From: Butyrivibrio sp.
GTDB taxonomy: Bacteria > Bacillota > Clostridia > Lachnospirales > Lachnospiraceae
NCBI GenBank assembly: GCA_015056655.1
Contig: SVFV01000018.1
Span: 1-64,000, forward strand
Length of the DNA stretch: 64,000 nt
Direction of reading: 5' to 3'
Numbering within the stretch: position 1 is the first letter of the stretch; each line of letters begins with the position of its first letter. The position numbers were made by a program, and so were the translations under genes. Positions 52,572 through 61,334 of the stretch are shown here, piece after piece. The notes beneath the pieces are model-generated. The model saw only the letters and a list, made by a program, of their open reading frames with translations, was not told the origin of the DNA and ran no database searches.

Positions 52572-53786
52572 TTACAGCTTATCTGCAAGCTCCATTGCCC
52601 TTTCCATGACAACATCTGAGTTATAATGCTCGTGCTCTCCCCATCTTCCAAGTCCTATAACTCCATATTCTGAAGCTCCCTTTAAGATAGTAGCAATGTT
52701 CTCTCTCTTATCTATGGTATTAAGAGGATATGCATACTCGTTCATATAGGCGAAGTTTTCGCTTATATCTGAATCTCTATAGCTTTCAGCTCTTTTCTTT
52801 ACAGTCTCAATCCAGTAACCCTTGCTGTCAAGGCAGAAATTGCATCTGCAAAGAATTCTGTGGTACGGGATATCGGGATCCGGAACATATATCCAATGGG
52901 ATTCGCTTTCCGGAGAATCCTCCACATACCTTATTTCTACTGATGAATGCTTGAGTTTTGAAATAGCATTTGTTATTTCTTCTGGTGTATCTACAACCGT
53001 GACTGCATCCCATGGGATAGTGGTTATTATTTTATCTGCATAATACTCTTCACCATTTATATCAGTCACTATTCTATTCTTTAATGAGATTTTGCTGACA
53101 GCTGCATATACCATGTTCTCAGACATACTCTCAGCTATTCTTACAAACGGCTCTCCATAGCCATATTCCTTTGGATAATAGAACCTGGCATGTCCAGGCT
53201 GGGTTCCAAGGCTCCTATGCTCCCTGCAGGATTGTAAGGTTTCCTCGAAGCTTACGTTAGGAAGCTTCTCAAGCCAGTAGGTACCAAGCTCATCCAAAGT
53301 CTCTGAAAACATCTTCCTATTATATGGAAGCATATAGTTCTCAGCTATCTCATCTCCAAGCTTCCATCTGATCCAATCTGTGAATTTCTCAGGCTTTGGC
53401 TCTCCATTGTTACAGCCAGCCTTCTTTATGGAATCAAGGTACTTCTCCTGAATATTCTCAGGAAGCTGCCAGATGTTCGCCTCAAAAGGATGCTCTATCT
53501 CACAGCCATGTACTCTTATTCTGGAATCCCTGTCAAAAACATTCCACTCGTTTTCAGGCAGGAATCTGAACATAAACTCACAGACCTTTGGTCTTCTGAC
53601 ATCAAGGAAATGTCCTCCACCTATATCAAGAGGCTTTCCATCAACATCCATGGATCTGCAAAGTCCACCTGCTTCATTTTCTTTTTCCAAAATAATAAAA
53701 TCTGTAATTCCTTTATCCTTGAGACTTCTTCCAAGAGTAAGTCCCGAAGGTCCTGCACCCAGGATAAGATATTTTGTCTTTACCAT
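52572..53786 (-). CDS. FAD-dependent oxidoreductase of the UDP-galactopyranose mutase/protoporphyrinogen oxidase type
   Basis: A 404-residue flavoprotein. The dinucleotide fold is LILGAGPSGLTLG, followed by the FAD-ribose Glu in ILEKENEAGGLCRS and DIGGGHFLD, an arrangement shared with UDP-galactopyranose mutases and related amine-oxidase proteins. It lies between two surface-sugar genes, so it may interconvert a nucleotide sugar. A true Glf assignment is not secure because the length is greater and the active-site motifs are not clearly matched. The ribosome site is weak. Confidence 0.75.
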   Translation of the reverse strand: MVKTKYLILGAGPSGLTLGRSLKDKGITDFIILEKENEAGGLCRSMDVDGKPLDIGGGHFLDVRRPKVCEFMFRFLPENEWNVFDRDSRIRVHGCEIEHPFEANIWQLPENIQEKYLDSIKKAGCNNGEPKPEKFTDWIRWKLGDEIAENYMLPYNRKMFSETLDELGTYWLEKLPNVSFEETLQSCREHRSLGTQPGHARFYYPKEYGYGEPFVRIAESMSENMVYAAVSKISLKNRIVTDINGEEYYADKIITTIPWDAVTVVDTPEEITNAISKLKHSSVEIRYVEDSPESESHWIYVPDPDIPYHRILCRCNFCLDSKGYWIETVKKRAESYRDSDISENFAYMNEYAYPLNTIDKRENIATILKGASEYGVIGLGRWGEHEHYNSDVVMERAMELADKL

Positions 53787-53831
53787 GCTTCGATCACTTT
53801 TCTTTACATTATAATTATATCGTCTAAACGT

Positions 53832-54566
53832 TTATTTCTGTTTCTTTTTCCAAACACACTTTTCGTGCTTTTTTAGCTTGAATAGTATAGAAAGCGCCTC
53901 CATTACTGTGGAAGCTTTAAGTCCTGTGGATGATCCCACATAATGAATCGGAACTTCTATGCAGTTAAGCTTTCTGCAATAAAAACGCATCTCTGTCTGG
54001 TACATATGACCTGTGGACATTATCTGATCAAGGTCCATCGACTCAAGAACTTTTCTCTGAAAAGCTTCATAGCCACTGGTCATATCCTTTAATGTAGTGC
54101 CAAGAACAAGATTAGAGAGGATTGTTCCGCCTCCGCTAAGAAGCCTTCTGTACAGCGGAAGATCACTTACTCCGCCGCCCTTAGTGAATCTTGATCCCCA
54201 TACACAGTCGTAACCTTCATCAAGCTTTTCCATAAACTGAGGAAGCTGCTTGGGATCATGGCTCAATCCACCATCCATCTCTATTATCCTGTCAGCCCCA
54301 TCAGCAAGAGCCTGTCTATAACCCTCTAAGTAACAACTGATTACACCCTTTGATTCCTTATAATATATAAGCTTGATGTTAGGATTTTCTTCTGCTTTTT
54401 TTCTTATTATCTTTTCGGTATCATCCTTGGAAAAATCGTCTATCACCGGATAGTAATACAGATTTTCAAACCCCTGTGCAAATATCTCGTCAATTACCTG
54501 CTCCATTGTGTCAGCTTCATTTGCTACAGGCATGACAATTATTGTCTTTAAACTACTATTCTTCAC
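53832..54566 (-). CDS. GT2 glycosyltransferase, polyprenyl-phosphate sugar synthase-like
   Basis: A 244-residue GT-A enzyme of the dolichol-phosphate mannosyltransferase group. Marks are IIVMPVANEADTM, the metal-binding segment EMDGGLSHDP (usually DADxSHxP) and GSRFTKGGGVSDLPLYRR with an LLSGGG follow-on. No C-terminal membrane helices are present. It probably loads a sugar onto undecaprenyl phosphate for the GT-C protein encoded nearby. The frame opens with TTG at 54581, but a GTG at 54566 preceded by GGAG at 9 nt is a better start. Confidence 0.82.
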   Translation of the reverse strand: MKNSSLKTIIVMPVANEADTMEQVIDEIFAQGFENLYYYPVIDDFSKDDTEKIIRKKAEENPNIKLIYYKESKGVISCYLEGYRQALADGADRIIEMDGGLSHDPKQLPQFMEKLDEGYDCVWGSRFTKGGGVSDLPLYRRLLSGGGTILSNLVLGTTLKDMTSGYEAFQRKVLESMDLDQIMSTGHMYQTEMRFYCRKLNCIEVPIHYVGSSTGLKASTVMEALSILFKLKKHEKCVWKKKQK

Positions 54567-54595
54567 CTCAAAAAACTCCAATCAATAAAATTCCC

Positions 54596-55771
54596 TTAAG
54601 ATAATAATGCATCTTTATATATTTTGTATACAGCCTCAGCATCAAGTGGACGTATTCTTGTAAGCTTAACAGTATCATTCATTGTTGCATCAAGTGAAAG
54701 AGCCTTCAGATCCTCATCAGAAATTTCTACTCCAAGATCATTTAAGGTTGTAGGCATGCCAATTGACTTAATGAACTCAACTGTCTTTTCAATACCCATA
54801 AGGGCTGTTTCTTCGTCATCACCCTCTATGTTCCATACCTTATTTGCAAATTTTACAAATCTGGTAAGTGCTTCCTTATATAAGTCCTTAGCCCATGCTC
54901 CCCAAACGGATGCAAGTGATGCGCCATGAGTTACGTCATATTTTGCTGACAGGGCGTGACCAAGCTTATGAACAGAGAAATCCTTTCCTCTTCCACACTC
55001 TGTAAGGTTATTGTGGGAAAGGCTTGAAGCCCAGAAAATCTCTGCCATTGCATCATAATCAGAAGGATTCTCAAGAACCTTTTTACCATTGTTTATGACA
55101 CATCTTATAAGACCTTCTGCAATTTCGTCTGTCATATCGCACTTGATTCCAGGGATAAAGTATCTCTCCATGGTGTGCATCATGATATCAGTGATACCTG
55201 CTGCCAACTGATACTTGGGGAGTGTGCTTCCAAGCTCAGGATTCATGATTGCAAAATGACATCTGTTAAAATCTGTGTTTATTCCGGCCTTTTTACCAAT
55301 CTCTTCATTAGTAAGTACAGCAGAATCACTCATTTCACTTCCTGCTGCCGGCATAGTGAGAACTGCACCAACCACAAGCGATTTAGTAAGAGGAACCTTC
55401 TTTGTCCAAAGATCCCAAAGCTTTTCATCAGGGTTTGCTGCGCCATGAGCGATAGCCTTAGCTGTATCAATGGCACTTCCTCCGCCAATTCCAATTACCA
55501 TCTCAGCGCCAAAATCTACTGCCTTTTTAACACCCTCTTCTGCATGGGCAAGTGTAGGGTTGGGCTTTGCTCCGCCAAACTCTTCGTAAGCTACACCTGC
55601 CTCATCAAGAGATTTCTTTACTCTATCAAGAAGCCCAGACTTAACCACGCTTCCCTTTCCATAAACGAGAAGTGCCTTTTTACCATAGGAAGAAGCCACC
55701 TCTCCTGCCTTATTCTCTACGCCTTTTCCAAACACAACTTTTGTAGGTGCAAAATACATAAAATCGTTCAT
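54596..55771 (-). CDS. Iron-containing alcohol dehydrogenase (butanol dehydrogenase-like)
   Basis: Type III alcohol dehydrogenase, 391 residues, of the BdhA/YqhD group that reduces aldehydes with NAD(P)H. Marks are GIGGGSAIDTAKAIAHG (nucleotide binding), the metal-site Asp and His in GITDIMMHTMERYF, and the C-terminal HKLGHALSAKYDVTHG. An AGGAGAACAGG site precedes the ATG. A sigma-A-like promoter lies at 55851-55879. It may remove butyraldehyde or acetaldehyde during fermentation; the substrate is inferred from the family. Confidence 0.9.
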   Translation of the reverse strand: MNDFMYFAPTKVVFGKGVENKAGEVASSYGKKALLVYGKGSVVKSGLLDRVKKSLDEAGVAYEEFGGAKPNPTLAHAEEGVKKAVDFGAEMVIGIGGGSAIDTAKAIAHGAANPDEKLWDLWTKKVPLTKSLVVGAVLTMPAAGSEMSDSAVLTNEEIGKKAGINTDFNRCHFAIMNPELGSTLPKYQLAAGITDIMMHTMERYFIPGIKCDMTDEIAEGLIRCVINNGKKVLENPSDYDAMAEIFWASSLSHNNLTECGRGKDFSVHKLGHALSAKYDVTHGASLASVWGAWAKDLYKEALTRFVKFANKVWNIEGDDEETALMGIEKTVEFIKSIGMPTTLNDLGVEISDEDLKALSLDATMNDTVKLTRIRPLDAEAVYKIYKDALLS

Positions 55772-55850
55772 AGTCCTGTTCTCCTATACGTATGTCAGTT
55801 TATCCCTGATAAATTCCGGTCGGAAATATCTTTTTTCATCAACAATCCTT

Positions 55851-55879
55851 ATTATATCTAACGTTATGGGCTATGAGAA
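55851..55879 (-). promoter_or_regulatory. Promoter of the alcohol dehydrogenase gene
   Basis: On the minus strand TTCTCA (55879-55874), a 17-nt spacer and a perfect TATAAT (55856-55851). The leader before the gene is about 75 nt. Confidence 0.5.
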
Positions 55880-55938
55880 GCATTTATTATGTGATACACT
55901 ACTTTAGTAATTTTTTTATTTGAAAGGAGGACCCTACA

Positions 55939-55971
55939 ATGGTTGCATTTTTAAAGCTGAGAAATATCTAA
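55939..55971 (+). CDS. Ten-residue leader peptide upstream of the P-loop kinase gene
   Basis: ATG at 55939 opens MVAFLKLRNI then TAA. It has an excellent AAAGGAGG ribosome site at 8 nt, better than the site of the gene it precedes. Its stop lies 3 nt before a hairpin arm. The arrangement resembles translational or transcriptional attenuation leaders of inducible genes. No codon run suggests a particular amino acid. Confidence 0.6.
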   Translation: MVAFLKLRNI

Positions 55972-55973
55972 TT

Positions 55974-56035
55974 GCATGAAGCTTTTGAATAATAGTTTCA
56001 TGCTAGCATTTTTACCCGATGACTAAACTATTATT
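55974..56035 (+). promoter_or_regulatory. Alternative hairpins in the leader of the P-loop kinase gene
   Basis: Hairpin A pairs GCATGAA (55974-55980) with TTCATGC (55997-56003) and is followed by TAGCATTTTTA, so it could be a weak terminator. Hairpin B pairs AATAATAGTTT (55988-55998) with AAACTATTATT (56025-56035), ending 2 nt before the AAGGAG ribosome site. The 5' arm of B lies in the loop and 3' arm of A, so they cannot form together. A ribosome on the leader peptide would cover the 5' arm of A and favour B. Confidence 0.5.
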
Positions 56036-56050
56036 TCAAGGAGAACAATT

Positions 56051-56698
56051 ATGATATTTGCAGACAATATAATTAAAGAGTATTTACGTAACGTTTATTT
56101 TATCGCAGGAACCCCCTGTGGAGGAAAGACAACCATTTCCATGGCACTTGGCAAAAAATTTGGTATTGAAGTTTTTGACATTGATGAAAGATTTCCTGCT
56201 CATCAGAGAATGTCTGATCCTAAATATCAGCCAAACATGAACAAGTGCTTTGCAAACGCAGATGAATTCTTTGGAAGAAGTGTAGAGGAGTATAAAAACT
56301 GGCTTCTTGAAAACACTCGCGAGCAGCTGGATTTTGTAATCTTAGATCTCATCAGAGCTTCTGAGAATAATCCAATAATCTGTGACTGTCACCTCACTTT
56401 GGATCAGGCCAAGCTACTTTCAGATCCATCTCGAATTGCCTTCATGATAAAAGAGCCCAATGATATCGTTGATGATTACTGCAATCGTCCTGACCATCAG
56501 GATTTCAGTGATTTCATCCACAGTGCTACTGACTTTGAAAAGGCAAAGAGGACTGTTAATGAGACACTCACTTCGCTTAACCTTGATCACTATCATGCCA
56601 TAAAAGAAAGCGAATTTTTCTGGCTTGAGCGTGATAACAACAGAAGCGTCGATGAAACTGTTGATTTAGTTGCAAAACACTTAGGATTGATAAAATAA
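56051..56698 (+). CDS. P-loop kinase-like protein
   Basis: A 215-residue cytoplasmic protein with a P-loop near the N-terminus (YFIAGTPCGGKTTIS, Lys about 27), then VFDIDERFPAHQR, a DxD-like site as in small-molecule kinases of the shikimate/adenylate kinase group. A later CDCHLTLDQAKLL segment is also present. The substrate is unknown. An AAGGAG ribosome site lies 7 nt before the ATG. A leader peptide and alternative hairpins upstream imply inducible expression, which recalls attenuated antibiotic-resistance genes; that link is speculative. A terminator follows directly. Confidence 0.75.
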   Translation: MIFADNIIKEYLRNVYFIAGTPCGGKTTISMALGKKFGIEVFDIDERFPAHQRMSDPKYQPNMNKCFANADEFFGRSVEEYKNWLLENTREQLDFVILDLIRASENNPIICDCHLTLDQAKLLSDPSRIAFMIKEPNDIVDDYCNRPDHQDFSDFIHSATDFEKAKRTVNETLTSLNLDHYHAIKESEFFWLERDNNRSVDETVDLVAKHLGLIK

Positions 56699-56710
56699 GC
56701 TAAATGATAT

Positions 56711-56754
56711 AGCCCTCATCCGGCAGCCTATAGTCGCCAGATGAGGGCTCTTTT
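56711..56754 (+). terminator. Terminator of the P-loop kinase gene
   Basis: AGCCCTCATC-CGGC pairs with GCC-A-GATGAGGGCT and is followed by CTTTTA. The final codons of the convergent pseudogene run into this hairpin. Confidence 0.8.
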
Positions 56755-57393
56755 ATACCTTGGCGCAGAGCGTTCTCTCGCTCTCTCTGTATCTGTATCA
56801 TGTTCTAACAAAAGCATTTTTAGGAAAAATGGCATATATTTCTTCACGTCATCAAGCGTAACCCTCTCAAGCTGCCTCGTTGCTCTGTTCATAAGCTCAA
56901 GCTTTCGCTGGGAGTACTGATGCTTTTCTATGGAATTTCTTGCAGTTGTGGCAGTTGGTTTATCAAGACTTACAAGCCTAGGATATGAGCCTTCCGTTCT
57001 ATCAACAGCAGAAGTTCCAAGTCCCATGACAAGACGAAGCATGCCTGCTGCCTGGTCGATCGATTCCATGAACTTATATGGGCTATAGGAATAGCCAACT
57101 CCTGCTGCGCAGGGCATGTAATATTCTTCATAGTAAGAGCCTGAAACCCTCTGAATAAGAAGTGCCATCTGCTCATCCCTTGCCTGAAGCCCACGTCTGC
57201 TTCGGTAATCAAGAGCTGACCTGCTCATGGTGCTTGCATAAACTATTCGGATAGCATTTTCCAGCTCCTCAACTCTTTGCTCCATACTTCCGGTATTTGA
57301 GCAGAAAACAGACTCATATTTCCCCGCAAAGGCATTCCCAAAGCCATCCTCCAGAATTGAGCTGGATCTTACAATTATAGGATCCTGTCCCAA
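56728..57393 (-). pseudogene. 3' fragment of a decayed PEP-synthase-like gene (PPDK_N domain)
   Basis: 221 codons in a frame different from the 5' fragment, which it overlaps by 19 bp. PIIVRSSSILEDGFGNAFAGK and the YEEYYMPCAAGVGYSYSP region are typical of the ATP-grasp-like nucleotide-binding domain of PEP synthase/pyruvate phosphate dikinase relatives. The frame starts inside the domain with only a TTG available, lacks the C-terminal phospho-His and PEP-binding domains, and ends in the neighbouring terminator hairpin. It is a remnant without likely activity. Confidence 0.75.
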
Positions 57394-58088
57394 CTGTCCA
57401 TATTATCACTGTCAGTAAGTGAGCCATTTTTTCCAAGAACCTGATAGAAATGGCTAGCCATAACTCCATCAAGAATTGGCTTAAACTCGCCTGTTTCAGG
57501 CTTATAAAGCTGCGGCAAAAACATGGTCTCAGAATATCTGTTCCAGATTTTATCCGGTCTTACATATACATTTTTATCATCGGAATATACATCAAGAAAA
57601 AGCTGCGTTGTGTCCCTGATCTTGGCAATAGCCTGAAAAGAATGATTTCCTCTGATAAGCGGGAAGAACGCCACCGTATCAAGAATAAACAGATATGGGC
57701 ATGTCACCTGGAAAAAGTTACCCATCATAAGGTCCGTCGCCCAGGCAGTCTGAAGCTCAGAAAGGCAATCGAATACATAGAAAGCATCCCGACCTTCCCT
57801 GCTAATGATTTCGTGAATCTCCACAGTGAAATTCTCAAATCTGTGGTTCAGTTCCACGTTCACAATCTTGAGCCCTTCCTGCTCCTCTAAAAGCGGTTCA
57901 TGAGCAGCAAATCTGATATAAATCAGGTTTCTTTTATCCTCTATAGCCTGCTTTACATAGGGCTTTACAAAGAGCCCAAACTCCTCAAGATTATCCACAC
58001 GCCAGACTACGTTATCCCCAAGTCTTATATTGTCAAAAACCTGATCCATCTGCGGTATTCCGGAACACACTCTGTCAAATGCAGCCAT
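57375..58088 (-). pseudogene. 5' fragment of the same PEP-synthase-like gene (KaiC-like N-terminal domain)
   Basis: 237 codons encoding the N-terminal domain that precedes PPDK_N in clostridial PEP/pyruvate-binding proteins: SGIPQMDQVFDNIRLGDNVVW and YIRFAAHEPLL are characteristic. It ends at MDSWDRIL with a TAA, and the next coding piece resumes in another frame at PIIVRSS. Compared with intact relatives, as recalled, a middle segment of roughly 200 or more residues is missing. An internal deletion with frameshift therefore broke the gene. A methyltransferase terminator sits about 40 bp upstream. Confidence 0.75.
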
Positions 58089-58128
58089 ATTTTGCCCCCT
58101 TCATTAGATGAAGTTCTGCCAATAGAAA

Positions 58129-58165
58129 AAGGCAAAGGTACTCCGCTTTAAAGCACCTTTGCCTT
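58129..58165 (-). terminator. Terminator of the SAM methyltransferase gene
   Basis: AAGGCAAAGGT/ACCTTTGCCTT forms an 11-bp stem with an inner loop. The minus-strand tail continues TTTTTC. It lies 20 bp past the methyltransferase stop. Confidence 0.8.
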
Positions 58166-58185
58166 ATATATATGATACCACATTT

Positions 58186-58959
58186 TTATCTGGAAATAAA
58201 AACTCCGTACTCTTTTGGTATGTTCAGAACTCCGTCAACCATGTGGCTTTCTAAAACTCTCTTTACATCCTCCCTCGGAAGTCCCTGAATATCTGTCATA
58301 CTCACAAGTGAATACATGTAGGTAACGAGGTCGTCAATGTTTGTCACAGCAAGTGAATCCTCGTATTCCGAAAAACGGACATCGTCAAAGAACTCCTCAA
58401 GCTGCGCCCTGCCATTTTGTATTGTGAATCTGGTGTTAAGTCTTTGCTCAATGTTGTATTCCTTTAAAAGTGAGCACACATAAGGCATTATCCCATTTTC
58501 ACCATAGGTTGCACTGTAGAAAGTTCCACCTGGCTTTAACACTCTTCTGACTTCTGATATTCCCTTTGCTATATCCGGCACATGGTAAAGCATCATATGT
58601 GCCATAACTACATCAAAACTGTCATCCTCAAAGGGAATATCCTGAATATCTATTACTTCATATTCAATATTTTCATAGTCTGCAAGATTCTTTTTTGTTG
58701 TTTCCAGCATGCCTTCTGAAAAATCGGAAAGTACAAGCTTCGAACACTTTGATACCAGCTCATCTCTTCCCATCCACATATCGCCTGTGCCGCAGCCAAG
58801 CTCTAACACTCTCATTCCATCCTCTAGCTCATAATGAGAAATGATAAAATTCGTAAATCCCTGTTTATTAGTTGAATATTTATCGTGAAGACTAATTCTG
58901 TCCTCCAGATTCTTTGATGTTTTGTAGTTCTCCTTTTCTAAAAGAGCTTCCTGTGCCAT
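58186..58959 (-). CDS. Class I SAM-dependent methyltransferase
   Basis: A 257-residue methyltransferase of the UbiE/Methyltransf_11 type. Motif I is VLELGCGTGDMW, motif II region LVLSDFSEGML, and post-I segments include IQDIPFEDDSFDVVMAHMMLYHV and VLKPGGTFYSATYG. The substrate is unknown; such proteins act on small molecules. A GGGAGG site precedes the ATG. It follows the HD-domain gene by 21 bp and is probably in one transcript with it. Confidence 0.87.
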   Translation of the reverse strand: MAQEALLEKENYKTSKNLEDRISLHDKYSTNKQGFTNFIISHYELEDGMRVLELGCGTGDMWMGRDELVSKCSKLVLSDFSEGMLETTKKNLADYENIEYEVIDIQDIPFEDDSFDVVMAHMMLYHVPDIAKGISEVRRVLKPGGTFYSATYGENGIMPYVCSLLKEYNIEQRLNTRFTIQNGRAQLEEFFDDVRFSEYEDSLAVTNIDDLVTYMYSLVSMTDIQGLPREDVKRVLESHMVDGVLNIPKEYGVFISR

Positions 58960-58980
58960 TTTATGCCTCCCAATGATGTC

Positions 58981-59577
58981 TTATCTTATTCTTACAACTT
59001 TGAAATTCTCTTTATCTACAGCTTCGTAGAGATCCATACCCATTTTTTCTTCAAAATAAGTCCGAAGTTCAAGGTTCTTATCCCATTTTTCCTGATTATA
59101 TCCGCCATATCGCCTCTTCACATCGTTCATTCGGTCAATCATGTCCATAACACCATCTGATCCTGATATAGCATCACATATATTTATGAGAAGGTCATAA
59201 TCATCCTGTACAAGGGCCTCTAGTTCATCCTTTATAAGCTTTGTCTCTTCTTCAGTTGTGTCGAAGTCCCCCACATACTTATTTATGTCTCCGTCATTAA
59301 ATGAATGCGAAAGGCACACCCTTGCGACCTCGTCGTATCCAAGTGACATCATGTATGAATAACCATCAGATACATGTCCCAAATGTCTTTTTCCAAATCG
59401 CCTTCCAATATCGTGCAAAAGCCCTAAGACATAAGCTTTATCAGGATTAAGTCCTGATCTTTTTGCGATTTCCTCTGCACAGTGCGCAGCCACTCTGCTG
59501 TGATTCCCCCAAGGGCCTGGATTACATTCCTCAGCCTCAATAAGCAGTCTTTCTGCTTCCTCCCTAGTTGGATACAT
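58981..59577 (-). CDS. HD-domain phosphohydrolase
   Basis: A 198-residue metal-dependent hydrolase. His in GNHSRVAAHC, the HD doublet in LGLLHDIGRRFG and later LSHSF and DAISGSDG acidic residues supply the metal ligands. Such proteins cleave phosphate esters of nucleotides, but the substrate cannot be read. A GGAGAAGG site precedes the ATG. It is 54 bp after the zinc phospholipase C-like gene. Confidence 0.82.
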   Translation of the reverse strand: MYPTREEAERLLIEAEECNPGPWGNHSRVAAHCAEEIAKRSGLNPDKAYVLGLLHDIGRRFGKRHLGHVSDGYSYMMSLGYDEVARVCLSHSFNDGDINKYVGDFDTTEEETKLIKDELEALVQDDYDLLINICDAISGSDGVMDMIDRMNDVKRRYGGYNQEKWDKNLELRTYFEEKMGMDLYEAVDKENFKVVRIR

Positions 59578-59631
59578 ACCTTCTCCTCCTATACGTTTTA
59601 TTTCCCCTCTATAATTTTTTGCTTTTTTTAT

Positions 59632-60306
59632 TTACGCTATCATCAGCTCCTGAAGCTGCTCATGGATTTTATCCGTAGCCTCGGCAATAAAGTTAAGAAG
59701 ATGATCGGATTTATAGTACTTGTGATCTGAGACATCTACGGTCCCCTGCAGATTATACTGCGTGTTAATGAGATAGTCCTTCAGTTCATAAAGCTCCGCC
59801 TCATTTACATAGTCCTTAAAGCCCATCACCTTGGCATTATTAAAAAGCTTCATGATTTTCTCTGACCATCCGCTTACCTGATATAGCCACCTGTCCAGCC
59901 TCTGTGCTTCAGGATAATAAGCCTCTTTGAACTCATCAAAGTTCATAGGCGGCATCATCTTCTTTTGACATACCTTCCACACCATAAGGTCGTTCCAGTA
60001 ATCCGTAAGACAGTGCACGCAAATCCCCATTAAAAACGCCTTTTTCTTTGCGTCAGTCTCAGTAGTAACATACTTATTCCAGAACTCTCTGATGTTCCCC
60101 AGCCATACATCATAGTTCTCCGCATGTCCCCACGCTCCGACGTTTTCACACAGATGCGTATGAATTTTCTCTGTCCTGAAAGGCTCAGTATAATGCACTG
60201 CATCAGGTGCCACAGAGCCCATGATAAACTCTTCTCTGCCTTCATCCATATGAAGCCGGCTTGCCAGTTCATATGCAATTTCCATATGTGTCATTTGTCC
60301 TGCCAT
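59632..60306 (-). CDS. Zinc-dependent phospholipase C-like hydrolase
   Basis: A 224-residue protein resembling the Zn_dep_PLPC family, with His and Asp residues spread as metal ligands: MTHMEIAYELASRL, GSVAPDAVHY, then GICVHCLTDYWND. It has no signal peptide, so it probably acts in the cytoplasm and need not be a phospholipase. The frame opens at 60327, but the ATG at 60306 has GGAGGAGG 5 nt upstream and is preferred. Confidence 0.75.
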   Translation of the reverse strand: MAGQMTHMEIAYELASRLHMDEGREEFIMGSVAPDAVHYTEPFRTEKIHTHLCENVGAWGHAENYDVWLGNIREFWNKYVTTETDAKKKAFLMGICVHCLTDYWNDLMVWKVCQKKMMPPMNFDEFKEAYYPEAQRLDRWLYQVSGWSEKIMKLFNNAKVMGFKDYVNEAELYELKDYLINTQYNLQGTVDVSDHKYYKSDHLLNFIAEATDKIHEQLQELMIA

Positions 60307-60380
60307 AACGTCCTCCTCCATATACATATCACTTTTTTATGATGATATGGCATGCCCCAAGGGCAAGGTCAACAGACTTT

Positions 60381-60635
60381 TTACAGATTATTCTTTTTCT
60401 TTAACTTTTTACCAACTGAATGCAGGAAAAAGCTAAGGCAGATCGCAGCTATTGTAATTATCAGACAGGTATAAAACACCGGTCTGAAAAGCGGTGAATA
60501 CTCCTCAGGAGCATATATTCCCTGACTGTGGAGAACCCTTGAGTAATTGATCCAATAGATTGTTGATCCAAGTGCCACAATCCACAAACATATTCTTACT
60601 ACAAAAAGTCCCTTAATTATGTTTTTTGCTTCCAT
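60381..60635 (-). CDS. Small two-helix membrane protein
   Basis: An 84-residue protein with two hydrophobic helices (about 8-28 and 52-70), a short loop with YAPEEYSPLFRP, and a Lys-rich C-terminus. No family recognised. A GAGGAG site precedes the ATG, which supports it as a real gene. Confidence 0.65.
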   Translation of the reverse strand: MEAKNIIKGLFVVRICLWIVALGSTIYWINYSRVLHSQGIYAPEEYSPLFRPVFYTCLIITIAAICLSFFLHSVGKKLKKKNNL

Positions 60636-60763
60636 ACTTATCTCCTCAAAATTAGTAATGGCATATCACCTTCTCCTTAAGATACTTATTTGCATAGTCA
60701 ATCATATCCCCACTGATTCTCTGTCCGCTTTAGTAATCAATTTAATTCCTCCATGTCCTTTCC

Positions 60764-61234
60764 TTACAGGTTATACATCATAAAATTCCCATTATGCTTA
60801 AATCCAAAGGCAGTATAAAGCTTAACTCCCATATCCGAAGCAGTGATATGTACCGCTCCGCAGCCGTAGGCTCTTGCCTCCTCAACAACGCGGCTAAGGA
60901 GTTCCTTGGCTATACCTTTTCTTCTGTAGTCTGGGTTTGTGTACATGCTTGAGAGAAGTCCAAGTTTTCCGGATGGGCATGTGAAATACGGCGGCTTCTC
61001 CACAAATGACATTCCACTGGTCCCAATAATTTTATCGCCATCCATCGCAAGCCATGACACAAAGGTTCCATCAGCCATATGCCTGTGATAAAAGTCAAAA
61101 AGAGCTGACTTTAAGTCCACTCCCTCTGGAACCTGTCTCCCTGAAACCACATACTCTTCCGTTAACTGAGTGATTCTCATATCAATGAAAGTCTCAAGTT
61201 CTGCCTCTGTAAGTTTTTTGTATACGATACCCAT
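60764..61234 (-). CDS. GNAT-family N-acetyltransferase
   Basis: A 156-residue acetyl-CoA-dependent acyltransferase. The acetyl-CoA-binding motif A is MYTNPDYRRKGIAKELLSRVV, with the R-R-K-G-I-A pyrophosphate loop, and motif B is VHITASDMGVKLYTAFGF. It ends in GNFMMYNL. Substrate unknown. An AAGGGGG site precedes the ATG. Short gaps on both sides show nothing else. Confidence 0.85.
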   Translation of the reverse strand: MGIVYKKLTEAELETFIDMRITQLTEEYVVSGRQVPEGVDLKSALFDFYHRHMADGTFVSWLAMDGDKIIGTSGMSFVEKPPYFTCPSGKLGLLSSMYTNPDYRRKGIAKELLSRVVEEARAYGCGAVHITASDMGVKLYTAFGFKHNGNFMMYNL

Positions 61235-61334
61235 TTTATCCCCCTTATCACTCTGGCAAATAATTAGTCATCCTCTTTTGGACCACTAACTCTGTCTTCT
61301 TAATCCACAAGAACTCCATTAAATATACATATTT

